From the NCBI GenBank assembly GCA_020002185.1, contig CM034538.1, positions 2,584,270 to 2,648,269 of the forward strand: DNA of 64,000 bases, written 5' to 3'. Below the pieces are notes generated by a model. The model was not told where the DNA came from. It searched no databases and worked only from the letters and a program-made list of their open reading frames with translations. Both the position numbers and the translations under genes were made by a program. This DNA comes from Paraescarpia echinospica. Lineage: Eukaryota > Annelida > Polychaeta > Sabellida > Siboglinidae. This document shows positions 11,756 to 22,649 of the stretch, one piece after another; positions within the stretch are counted from its first letter, which is position 1, and every line of letters starts with the position of its first letter.

Positions 11756-12500
11756 ACATTATCGCATTGATAACAGCAGACAAACGCAATTCACTTCAGA
11801 AAAAAAACAGAAATTAGCTCTTCCGCTCACTTCACTGACTGCACTTTTGAACAGGAAAAGGGGTACGTGGGTACGCATGTACGTGGTCGAGTCATAACTT
11901 TTGGCACAGCACTCATTTAGCATACACATGTATCCGTAATCGAAGCGGTAGCAGCTAGATGCCCCCACTGTCACGTAGAGTTTGATTGACCGAAGGGGTG
12001 GCGTCACCCGCAACAACGTCACCGTACTGCGCGTATTCAAAATGGAATAATTATTTATATTATCTAAGCCTAATATACCGCCAGAATAACTATGTTTATG
12101 GCAACAACATCGTTGCTTGCTACTTACATCACATCTTACACAAATTGTAAAAAGACACTAAGGAAGTCTGTATACTTTTCGTAATTTCAAAACTGATTTA
12201 TTTATTTAAAAATATTTATAAAGGGTATAGGCCTATGATAGGCATAGTATCTTGTTTTTAAACTTCGAGTTCTCTCGACTGCCCTTGGATAACTACAGTT
12301 GATCACACGAATCGTTGTAGTCGTCGCATCACGATCACACATTAGGGAGCAGATTATAGGCATTATATCCAAACCACGCTTTGCAAGATTATTCGAGCAA
12401 GTCACATATTGACATAGGCACGAGTCATTGGCGCGAGTCGAGTCCCAAGTCACTGAAATGTGCGACTATAGAGTCCTTGCAACTCGAATCAACAAGACTG

Positions 12501-13290
12501 CCATTAAACAATACCACAAAAGGAATTTAGAGCTTGTGAAAATACTGAAGCATGCACATTTTTTGGACATTCCTTTGTTGAAATTATAATAAAAATTACG
12601 CCAATCTTTGTTTTAAACTATGTGATGTTACGCAAGTCTATATTTGAAATTTCGTTGACGTTGGCATACCAACACCAACATAATACGTACTACATCAGCG
12701 TCCATTTTAAAATATTAAAACAAAAACTTGGCATAGATAATGTTGAAGGAACACACGACCGGAGGTGAACATTAGTTGAGAAACTGTTACGATTTATTTA
12801 TAAACTTATATTAGTAAAAACTTTGGATACCAGCCTCGTTTTTGGAATGGCGCAACAACCGTCCCCGTAAAAACGAACCGCACAAACAATGACATACATG
12901 TATAAGCAACTGTTTTGCTGCTGTACAATAACTACTTAATCGACTTTGAGTAGCAGCATTTGTAAAACGAATATGCGCATTCTATGATATGGGAGGAGGC
13001 GTAGCTACAACCAACTCCCGCATGAGCATGCAGTACATTTTTACGGGAACGTTTTCGACGCGACACCGAGTCAATAAACAGAACCAAGACACGTTGATTT
13101 CAAATTTCTTCTTGGGTTTTCAAACTGGATTCCTCTACATGCTGGAAAATGCGAGCTCGTCCAGTCTGACACTGCGAGCTTGCGATACTACAAAAACAGG
13201 AAAAAGCAAGTCCGTACAACTCCGTATACATCCTTCGCTTGTCGTTTTATCTCCGTCTTTTTACTGTTTAATTTTCTTCGGTGAACTGAT
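12501..13290. other. No gene recognised
   Basis: AT-rich sequence without convincing ORFs, splice-compatible exons or clear repeats. Confidence 0.5.
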
Positions 13291-13296
13291 TTCTCG

Positions 13297-13410
13297 GTGT
13301 GTCTGATGCGCGTCTCGGCCGCTGCCGGGCTGCAGGTGATTTCCGGCACGACGTTGTGGTCGTACCCGTGCGCCTTCAGCCCGGCGCGTTCCCGCACAGT
13401 TTCATGGGAT
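13297..13410 (-). other. GC-rich open segment, possible dead exon
   Basis: A GC- and CpG-rich island sits in AT-rich DNA. The minus strand reads RERAGLKAHGYDHNVVPEIT in a frame that looks protein-like, but it is closed upstream by a TGA at about 13421 with no AG acceptor between that stop and the open part. It may be a decayed exon of one of the neighbouring minus-strand genes. The plus strand is also open here. Confidence 0.25.
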
Positions 13411-14150
13411 TGTCAGCAAAGATTGTGTTCTAGTCAACTGGGAATCCATGTCACTACAGCAACAAGGTGTTTACTGCCGAGTGTAACCGGACGTATCAGA
13501 CATGTTGGCATAACGTATTCCGTCTGTGGTATAATACTGACAGACAACGACTCGCTGCAGAGTAGCGTGGGGCAAAGCGCATAGCCTTAGCGACGACGAC
13601 GATTTGTTCTACTTATTTTCAGCTAAGGGAGAAACGGTTGACATATTCATATAGACACTTATCTAATCTAATTGATATTACAATTACTGAACTGTAGTAA
13701 CAGCATAATTGTTGATTGATAACAAACAAAATATCATTTTCGTGACAGTTTTTCATATTTCCTCATGTGGGGCAAAATGTACCCCCGGTGAACGTTGGCC
13801 CAAATTATATTATATGTTAGTTTTAAATCCATATTTGAGTTCATACTGTTTACATTTATTGGAACAATGAAGTTATCAATATCCAAAATCGATCTACATT
13901 CCCTTTTGAAGTTGAGGTTACGCATAAATATTATAAAAACAGCACATGACTATTCATTAATTTATTGATATATAAATGGAGGTTTATTCCATAAATAGAT
14001 ATGAAATATGTTGTGGTAAATATTAAATGTATTAGTTTGTGCAAAAAACACCCACGTGGGATGTGCTTTGCCCCACACTACTCTACGTAGACAGTTGTCG
14101 CCCGAGCTACGACGTCGCGTCGTCCGGTGGACGAAAATATTGGCGAGATG

Positions 14151-16149
14151 CTACATGGGTGGCGCTATGCCCGTCTGTCCGTACATCCGGAACAACTTGT
14201 AGGTCTTGTTCATGTCGTGGACAAATCTGAAACAACGAGCTATATTCCATCAAACACCACACGTATACAGTATATATCACGAACGCACGCGCGCGCACGC
14301 GCGCACGCACTCACACAATCATCAGGCGATTCTAAGAAACAAAAGGAATGGGGCGCACGGATCAGCGAATCGTTAATCTATAATTGAGCTAGATCGAGTA
14401 TCTATGTTATGTTACTACTAGACACTTTGGATATCGAGCATCGGATGTGGTTCATCTGCGATTACAGATCCATAGCGGTTTTATTTTTTGGAAATATATC
14501 TAATGTGAACCACAAGAGAATGAACTACCAGAGGATGGCTATATTTGCTGGTAAAGTCAACAAGAAGAATGAAATGGAAGGAGTGACGAAGGCCGTCCAC
14601 ACGCAAGACATACTTTGTCATGTGGCAGCTGGGCCTGGCGCGAATGTTTCGGCTGTTCTCGTCACCGTCTTGCAGCAGGGCCCTGGGCGTTGTGCCGATC
14701 TTAGGTAGAGTGTTGTCGGCGCAATAGGGCCACTCGCGGGCCGCCACCTCGTCGTAGCGCAGCAGCGACTTCACGTTGTCCAGGCTGGCGACGTGGTCGT
14801 ACGTACGGCCGTACCGCTGCACCTGCCGGCACAACACACCTTCCCAAATCGTTCACACGAATATACGTCATGTCTGACGAGGATCCTGAACATTGGATGA
14901 ATGTTTGTGATGTGAATAGATGTCACGAAAAAATGGAAATGAACTGGACATGTACTCAAACAAAATGAAGACAATGATTGTCTTACGACACTGATGCCAA
15001 CGCGGAACGAGAAAGTCGCCCAAAGGAAGCTGGCGAAGAACAGCAGAACAAATGAGACAACAATCGGGGTTAAACACGTGGACAGGTGCGAAACGGGTGG
15101 TCAGAGATACAAACTGGACAATGTGCACTGCAACCATATATAGGCGACGACGCTTGAGGAGGCAAGGCAAGGCAAGGCAAGGCAAGGCATTTGCAGTGCC
15201 TAAACATTTACAAGGAAGTAATTGTATTCAGCCAATAAGGCTAGAACGTTTGAAATACAGAACCTTTGGTAGTGACATATCCGAAACATATCCACACACC
15301 GGTGGGCCCTGCACACCGCACATGTGGGGCTCCAATATGCTCCGAGATCCATAGCACATTTGCCTGGGGCCGCAGAATGCCCAGTATCTTGTCTATGGAG
15401 AGACTATGTACCTGCATGGGATAATTACGCACCTTTTCACTCCAAGGAGCTATCTGGCGGCTGTAGCTGAAAGCGAGAGTATGAAGCAAGACCTGCATGC
15501 TACACACTACACCACAGCACTAGGGCCATCAAATAGAACTTTGCATACACACACACTACACCACGGTACCAGATGTACCACGGTATTAACAGGTTATATA
15601 CACTGCAAATTTCGAAGGTAGCGCGTTTCCATAAAAGAGCAGGAGGTTAGCAAATTTAACGAATCTTGTTCAGCACTTTGGCAACGTTGTACCAACAGAT
15701 TTCGTGATTTTTTTAAATTTTGAATTGCTACATGTCCATCCTTTAAGAAGGCAATCAAGTCTTTGTAGTACTACAAGCGTTAATCTCAAAATAGAAGTTA
15801 CCCTATTTTTGGCAGACCTTTTTGAGACGTGGATGCCACCAGACGTCATACCACATTTGATGAAACTTGTCAACCATGCCAAACGACCACCAAGGGAGAA
15901 CCTACTGTGATATGTGCCAACCTCGTTTAAGTCGTTGTCGCTAGACTGGTACGTCGGCTTCGTGTACATAGAATCGGACCACCTCTTGCGGCCGAATTGC
16001 CGCGTTCCGCCCTGACAGCTCTCTTCAACGGAGCTGTCTTCGTCGTCGCTCTGTGGGTCCATCGCGGCGGGGTCATTGGTGGTCGCTGGCTTCCAGTTGT
16101 CGCGTTGCGACGTCCAGTTGAAGGCTTGGAAGTTCCCCATGCAGGCCAT
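14151..16149 (-). CDS. Unrecognised multi-exon gene, probably complete at both ends
   Basis: Start: ATG at 16149 in a perfect context (ACCATGG), after an in-frame upstream stop. Exon 1 runs 16149-15906 (81 codons plus one base), ending CACA|GTAGGT. A middle exon lies at 15466 or 15460 to 15412, ending ATGCAG|GTACAT (phase 0). The next exon is 14822-14614, from GGCAG to ACAAA|GTATGT, leaving two bases over. The last exon is 14226-14151, from GTTTCAG to TAG, needing exactly one base. The final three exons therefore join in frame and end MYGQTGIAPPM. The exons are GC-rich at third positions. The N-terminal part is acidic (DPQSDDEDSSVEES), and the C-terminal part has RYGRTYDHVASLDNVKSLLR and PYCADNTLPKIGTTPRALL. 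The link from exon 1 to the second exon is out of phase, so a small exon is missing or the exon 1 donor differs. The family is not recognised. Confidence 0.65.
14281..14310. repeat. Alternating CG/CA tract
   Basis: A short alternating purine-pyrimidine run (ACGCACGCGCGCGCACGCGC) lies in the last intron of the surrounding gene, just before its final exon. It is a possible Z-DNA-forming site. Confidence 0.7.
15158..15190. repeat. GGCAA pentanucleotide microsatellite
   Basis: Five to six consecutive GGCAA units. Confidence 0.85.
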
Positions 16150-16249
16150 GGTCGTTGCGAGGTGCGAAGGAGAAGCAAGTGGTGGTGATGACGACAGCGG
16201 AGTTCGTTTGTTGTTCGGAGATGGTCGCGTCACTTACTTGCACACACGG

Positions 16250-17796
16250 GCCTTTACGTCAGAATCACCTGAGTAGCTGAAACGAACAGGGCGGCACCAC
16301 ATCAGTTTGCTGGCTCGTGCGCATATGCCATACTGTCGTACATACGTTAAATATAAAATGCAATTCGTTTATGGCATTGTTGTGGTTTTACTATTTAGAC
16401 AAAATGTATAGGCGTTCTGAAGAATAGCAAATCTGAATAAAAATGTATTCAACAACAACGGCAGCGGCAGCGGCAAAACAACAACATAATACATGTGCAT
16501 GGTATGGTGTGCTATTGCGAGTGGAAATAGCTGAAGTCATACAACCTATAAGGTGATATGCCCGACTCAAACTAAAACATCTGAATAAGTACAATACACA
16601 AAATAAAATAAAAAATATATATTCACAATTCATTGATGAACTTATTACAGTGGGGCTAATACTATTAATAAGTTGACTTATTTTAACATCATTTATAGTT
16701 AAAAGTTTGCAAATATGCAGAAAGTATATTTAATGACAATTTGAATGCGTTTTGAAATTAATGTGGTAAACTTAACAGCTGAGTTATTTAATCTGTTAAG
16801 CGGTTTCACCTGCCATACCTTCGACAGTGAGCGAAACTGGTATTTGTTTTTGTAATATATTGGTCCTGACACAAAGATGTTTTCACAACCGAACAATCTT
16901 TAATCTTTTAATCAGAGTCAATACAAACCAACCATTTGCAACGACTTGTCAGTTATTTACTCAGAATGTGTTCCCAAATTTCAAAGTGTCATATTCCAGT
17001 AAAACCTCATAGTTTCCGACATCTGACATATCGGGCCATGCCCCCGATGCTTGGTCAATAAACGCCGAGCTGTTATTTGGCTTTGACCCGGATGTGACGT
17101 ATTCAAGTCGCGTTTTGCTAAAACTATAATGGTGAACATTGTATTACGGCAACGCATTTTGTTATTCCATTCTCTTAGAAACCTAGGAACACGTTTATAT
17201 AATGCATGCAGGAATACCTTTTATAATGGCTAACTGTTCAGCACGCGGATGTAACCATTTAAGTGGCAAAGAATTACGCCGAAGAATGATGTAGTTCTCT
17301 GTCATGTGTGTCGCATTGGTCACGGCTATGTCATAATAAACATAAAAGCAGCCCACATTACTGCACAATAATTTAGCTATAATCGACCTAGCGCATGTAT
17401 CTTACTGTTTCCCTCTTAGACGGCTTCAACCTCGACCGCTTGGTATCAAGGAGTTGACGCAGACACACTAATGCTTGTATCTACCCTCATGCCAATAGCA
17501 TAACAATATATATATTATTCGATGATTCTACACTGTTACGACTAGGGCCTATTGATTGATGTGAACTTCACATACTCTCCGACCATCGTAATTTTGAACA
17601 CACTACGAGAATCGGCTAACGCATTATGGTGTTTATTTGGTAAATATTACTTTCACAACTGCATTCTACCAAGACATCCCGTAATTTTTGCTAGTTATCA
17701 TTAAAAACGTTAACAAACGACTGGCTGAAATAACAATAATGATATGGGTTCATGTCCGTAGTGGGATTTTATTTATTTTGGGAGATGCGTTTTAAA
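16250..17796. other. No gene recognised
   Basis: AT-rich sequence with only short random ORFs. A short GCAGCG/CAACAA tract occurs near 16455-16485. Confidence 0.5.
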
Positions 17797-19470
17797 ACCT
17801 CCAACAGCATTCCTTTGTAACCTCCAACTGCATTCCCTTGTAACCTCCAACTGAATTCCCCTTGTAACATCCAACTGCATTCCCTTGTAACCTCCAACTG
17901 CATTCCCCTTGTAACATCCAACTGCATTCCCCTTGTAACATCCAACTGCATTCCCCTTGTAACATCCAACTGCATTCCCGTGTAACCTCCAACTACATTC
18001 CCCCTGTAACCTCCAACTGTATTCCCTTGTAACCTCCAACTGCATTCCTTGTAACACCCAACTGCGTTCCCTTGTAACATCCAACTGCATTCCTTTCTAA
18101 CCTCCAACTGCATTCCCTTGTAACATCCAACTGCATTCCTTGTAACCACCAACTGGTTTCTCCTTGTAACCTCCAACTGCATTCCCCTTGTAACCTCCAA
18201 CTGTATTCCATTGTAACCTCCAACTGCATTCCTTGTAACATCCAACTGCATTTCTTTGTAACCTCCAACTGCATTCCCCTTGTAATCACCAACTGATTTC
18301 CCCTTGTAACCTCCAACTGCATTCCCAATGTAACCTCCAACTACATTCCCCTTGTAACCTCCAACTGTATTCCCTTGTAACCTCCAACTGCATTCCTTGT
18401 AACATCCAACTGCATTCCCTTGTAACATCCACCTGCATTCCCCTTGTAACCTCCAACTGCATTCCTTGTAACCTCCAACTGCATTCCCTTGTAACATCCA
18501 ACTGCATTCCCCTTGTAACATCCAACTGCATTCCCTTGTAACCTCCAACTGCATTCCCTTGTAACATCCAACTGCATTCCCTTGTAACCTCCAACTGCAT
18601 TCCCTTGTAACATCCAACTGCATTCCCCTTGTAACACCCAACTGCATTCCTTTCTAACCTCCAACTGCATTCCCTTGTAACATCCAACTGCATTCCTTGT
18701 AACCTCGAACTGCATTCCCCTTGTAACCTCGAACTGCATTCCTTGTAACCTCGAACTGCATTCCCCTTGTAACATCCAACTGCATTCCCCTTGTAACCTC
18801 CAACTGCATTCCCTTGTAACCTACAACTGCATTCCCTTGTAACCTTCACCTGCATTCCCCTTGTAACCTACAACTGCATTCCCTTGTAACATCCAACTGC
18901 ATTCCCTTGTAACCTCCAACTGCATTCCTTTGTAACCTACAACTGCATTCCCTTGTAACCTACAACTGCATTCCCCTTGTAACCTACAACTGCATTCCCC
19001 TTGTAACATCCAACTGCATTCCCTTGTAACCTCCAACTGCATTCCCTTGTAACCTACAACTGCATTCCCCTTGTAACCTACAACTGCATTCCCTTGTAAC
19101 ATCCAACTGCATTCCCTTGTAACATCCAACTGCATTCCCATTTTAACATCCAACTGCATTCCTTTGTAACCTCCAACTGCATTCCCTTATAACCTCCAAT
19201 TGCATTCCTTGTAACCTCCAACTGCATTCCCTTGTAACCTACAACTGCATTCCCCTTGTAACCTCCAACTGCATTCCCTTGTAACATCCAACTGCATTCC
19301 CTTGTAACATCCAACTGCATTCCCCTTTTAACACCCAACTGCATTCCTTTGTAACCTCCAACTGCATTCCCTTGTAACCTCCAATTGCATTCCTTGTAAC
19401 CTCCAACTGCATTCCCTTGTAACCTCCAACTGCATTCCCCTTGTAACCTCCAACTGCATTCCCCTTGTAA
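17797..19470. repeat. Minisatellite, 22-24 bp unit, about 70 or more copies
   Basis: The tandem unit has the core TGTAACCTCCAACTGCATTC followed by two to four pyrimidines. Variants change CCTCC to CATCC, CCTAC or CCTCG, and these are interspersed rather than blocked. The unit length varies by a base or two (CCCTT, CCCCTT, CCTT), so the phase drifts. The minus strand has no stop in the unit, which produces long spurious ORFs reading GNAVGGYKG/MQLEVTREC. The array ends exactly where the LINE fragment at 19474 begins. Confidence 0.97.
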
Positions 19471-19473
19471 CGC

Positions 19474-20463
19474 TTTCACAACATCCTAGAATCTCATGGT
19501 CTGCATCAGCATGTGATGGAAAAGACACATTCACATGGTCACACTCTAGACCTAATTATCACGCGATCCGAAGCAGACATCATTGGTGATATCGTGGTTG
19601 AGAATCCGGGTATATCCGACCACTCTGCAGTGACATTCAAGATACAAGGTTATAAACCTTGTGCTCCTAAGAAACGGGTCAGCTACAGATTATACCGCAA
19701 TGTAAGTGCGTGTGACATGCAGGCAGACATTTCTCAGTCAGAGCTGATGACTTGGATGGACTCGTTCGCCAGTATGACTCGGTCTTGCGCAGCTTGTTGG
19801 ATAAACATGCTCCCGTAAGGCAGAAGACGATCACGGTGCGACCCGATGTGAAATAGTACAACAAAGAGTTACACAAGGAGATACAGACACGTCGAAAATA
19901 TGAACGTCTATGCAGGAAATCTGGACTTGAAATTCATCGCCAGATGTTCAGACACCAATGCACGGACGCAAGTAGGTGTCTTCGTGAAGCCAAACATCGA
20001 TACTATTCCAACAAGGTTGTTGAGGCCGGATCAAACCAAAAGAAACTTTACAGCATTGTGCAAACATTGATGCACACTCGGGTGGACCCGCCACTGCCAA
20101 CACATGCCTCTCCAGAAGCTTTGGCTGAAGTTTTTCCGAAATTACTTCCAAGAGAAAACTGCAAGCATTCACCGTGCACTAGATCGCCGAGCGGGAGCAC
20201 AACGTGATGCCCAGATCACTACTTATGAACATGATGGAAGTCATCCGTTGGACAGGCTGTCGCCAGCATCTGAGGATGAGGTCAGAAACATCATTACATC
20301 ATCTGCTCCTCGATCCTGCGCTCTCGATCCTCTGCCGACACGGATGCTGAAGAATTGCCTTGACGCACTTGTTCCTGTCATTACCAGGATTGTGAACATC
20401 TCGATGGCCACAGGAGATGTGTCAGCTAACTTGAAAGCTGCACTTGTGACTCCGCTTCTTAAG
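19474..20463 (+). mobile_element. CR1-like LINE fragment (endonuclease end and start of RT region)
   Basis: The fragment opens with HGHTLDLIITRSEADI and NPGISDHSAVTFKIQ, the C-terminal blocks of an AP-endonuclease (the SDH motif carries the catalytic His). After a stop near 19854 comes the linker (REAKHRYYSNKV), then ALDPLPTRMLKN and AALVTPLLKES near 20450, the start of the RT fingers. Frameshifts occur near 19820 and 20160. It is truncated on the left at the minisatellite and on the right by the antisense LINE at 20464. Confidence 0.8.
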
Positions 20464-21095
20464 GAAAGTAAAGTAAAGTAAAGTTATTTCCTCATCCAGA
20501 TAATATACAGCACAATTCAAGAGCAATGTAACACAGATGAGGTGGCTACCAGAGAAGTATAACTTATCGAGCTGGTAGCCAGTGAAATCAAACTCATATA
20601 GGTTACTCCCACATACATAATATTACGTATATAAAGGTTATACAGTGCATTCAATTGCCATAGCTTCAGGTTAACGATTTCTGTAATTTAAAGCTAGAGA
20701 TGTTGTACCAATATAAGAAAATTCACAAGCGAATTTTTTACAATATGTAATTAGATTTAAACTTTAGTTAATGCCAATTATAAAGCTCCTGGCTTTATGC
20801 TTAAACATATTTAGCGTTTTCGAAAGTTTAATGTCTACAGGTAGTTTATTCCAAAGACGAGCCCCTATTACTTTCAAGGAGTTCTCTCCAGTTCTACAAT
20901 GACATCTAGGTATATATAAATTGTTCTCCTGTCTGGAACTTCTGATCATGAAGTCACTATTACATTGGTAAAATTGGTGGAATAGACTAGGAAGTTGATT
21001 CGTACGCTGTTTACACACAAATATTAGAACATTTAGTTTAAATAGTTCCTGAACTTTAAGTATATTAAGTTCCCTATGCAAAGCTGTGGCACTGT
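20464..21095 (-). mobile_element. LINE 3' end inserted antisense, with (ACTTT)n tail
   Basis: The minus-strand ORF 21081-20764 gives a C-terminal LINE region (RSSRQENNLYIPRCHCRTGE, GARLWNKLPVDIK), the usual region downstream of RT. Reading on, the sequence ends in a pentanucleotide tail (AAAGT units on plus, 20465-20485). The tail abuts the plus-strand LINE precisely, so this copy was inserted into that older LINE and is 5' truncated. Confidence 0.75.
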
Positions 21096-21125
21096 CACGG
21101 CGGTGACGTTTTGCTAATGTTTTAA

Positions 21126-22646
21126 AGGAAATAAAAATAAGGCATTAGCTAAAATCCTTTTTCCATGTGTACACAAAGTTTAACATTGTATGTAACATTT
21201 GACAACATTAAATACATTTGTAGCATAAATTCGATTTTAAGCCCGTCTGTGAAGCGATTCCCGCGGACAATTAAATTTTAATGAGCTAGGCGATCACGTG
21301 GTATCGTGACGTCACTTATGACACACACTCGCATCAGGCCGACCCTTTCTATGCATTCAGAGCATGTTTACAAGGATAGCTTTTGGGTCGAAACGAGCGC
21401 CAGAATGAGTTATTGTGCAATATTCCGACGTAATACAAACACTAGTCATCATGGAGGAACAAACAGTTATCTTATTCCACATGAATCGATTTTTATTCAA
21501 AACAACGAATGCGAATGGGCCTACAAGTCGACTAGGTTTCGCCGAGCTTGGGCTCGTTTTCAGAATAATTATATCGAATGCAACCAACGGGAGATAATCT
21601 ACACCAATAAACATACATAGCAAACATATATTATTTCCAGCTACATAAAGTAACGTGTATAATCTCATAATATCACTAGAATATCGATATATGAAGCAGG
21701 AGTTGTACAATTTATCATAACAACTTAAATCAGTCTGCGAATATCCGTTGGTGCCGCTAGCTCAATTGGTAGACGCGTTGGTTTCTTGCCATTTTTTTTA
21801 CAATCGGGCGACGCCGGTTCAATCCTGACAGCATGCAAACTAATGATTTTCTTTACACTTTTTTGTTTATGTTTTCACGAAGTAATATAAACTAAATCAT
21901 TTAGTATACTATGATGCACTGTTTGTAAATATTTTTGTAGTAATTATTTATTCGCCACAAAAATGAAAATATCGTCATTATATATAACGATGTTTCTAAA
22001 TTGTATTTATCCAGACAGATCACAATCTGTTTTTACATATATCATTACAATATATTACCGTACAATATATTTACAATTAATAAATTATATATCCAAAATT
22101 ACATTATATTTGTTTGGATAATCGCCCGATTGTAAAATAAATGGCAAGAAACCAACGCGTCTACCAACTGAGCTAGCGGCACCAACTGGAATTCACTGAC
22201 TGATTTAAGTTGTTATGATAAATTGTATAACTCCTGCTTCATATATCGATATTCTAGTGATATTATGAGATTACACACGTTATTTTCTGTAGCTGGATAC
22301 AATATATGTTTGCTATGTATGTTTATTGGTGTAGATTATCTCCCGTCGGTTGCATTCGATATAATTATTCTGAAAACGAGCCCAAGCTCGGCGAAACCTA
22401 GTCACTTGTAGGCGCATTCGCATTCGTTGTTTTGAATAAAATTCGATTCATGTGGAACCGTAAGATAACTGTTTGTTCCTCTAGTGTTTGTATTACGTCG
22501 GAATATTGCACAATAACTCATTCTGACGCTCGTTTCGACCCAAAAGCTATACTTGTAAACATGCTCTAAATACACGGAAAGGGTCGGCCTGATGCGAGTT
22601 TGAGTCATAAGTGACGTCACATCTCGGTATCCCGAAAAGCGCGCCC
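21126..22646. mobile_element. Fold-back element copy A (TTAA-flanked, tRNA-like arms)
   Basis: Long inverted repeats: 21300-21835 is matched in reverse complement by 22140-22625. Shared markers are the TGACGTCAC block, the GGTCGGCCTGATGCGAG-type block and a GCTAGCTCAATTGGTAGA stretch. The left end begins AGGAAATAAAAATAAGGC right after TTAA (21122-21125). The right arm stops short at about 22646 and lacks its end. Small ORFs in the arms (such as 21306-21620 and 22402-22722) are mirror images of one another and not genes. Confidence 0.8.
21750..21835 (+). other. tRNA-like segment with pol III A and B boxes (inside fold-back arm)
   Basis: Contains TAGCTCAATTGGTAGACGC (A box) and CCGGTTCAATCC (B box), about 50 bp apart. 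The flanking strands do not pair as an acceptor stem and the T stem is poor, so it is a tRNA-derived module and not a tRNA gene. A reverse-strand copy at about 22140-22190 keeps the A box but has lost the B box. Confidence 0.6.
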
Positions 22647-22649
22647 GAA

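Larger units (their letters stand above)
7141..12500. mobile_element. Candidate hAT element span bounded by GAGTC-rich ends
   Basis: At 7141-7260 the plus strand begins ATAGTCGCAAGCTCTCGAGT and is dense in CGAGTC motifs. At 12420-12500 the reverse complement shows ATAGTCGCAC preceded by similar GAGTCGAGTC motifs. The pair could be sub-terminal inverted repeats of one large hAT element that contains the two hAT transposase fragments and a later LINE insertion. The arms are diverged and no target duplication was identified. Confidence 0.3.

Noticed and set aside
17769..19479. Long minus-strand ORFs (up to 292 codons) reading MQLEVTREC/GNAVGGYKG repeats as a repetitive protein gene
   Set aside because: All frames of the minus strand are open because the repeat unit lacks stop codons. 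The unit length drifts between 22 and 24 bp so the frame is not kept, and there are no start, splice or composition signals of coding.
21750..21835. Functional tRNA gene in the fold-back arm
   Set aside because: A and B boxes are present, but the acceptor and T stems do not pair and the anticodon arm is expanded. The same module recurs only inside the repeats.
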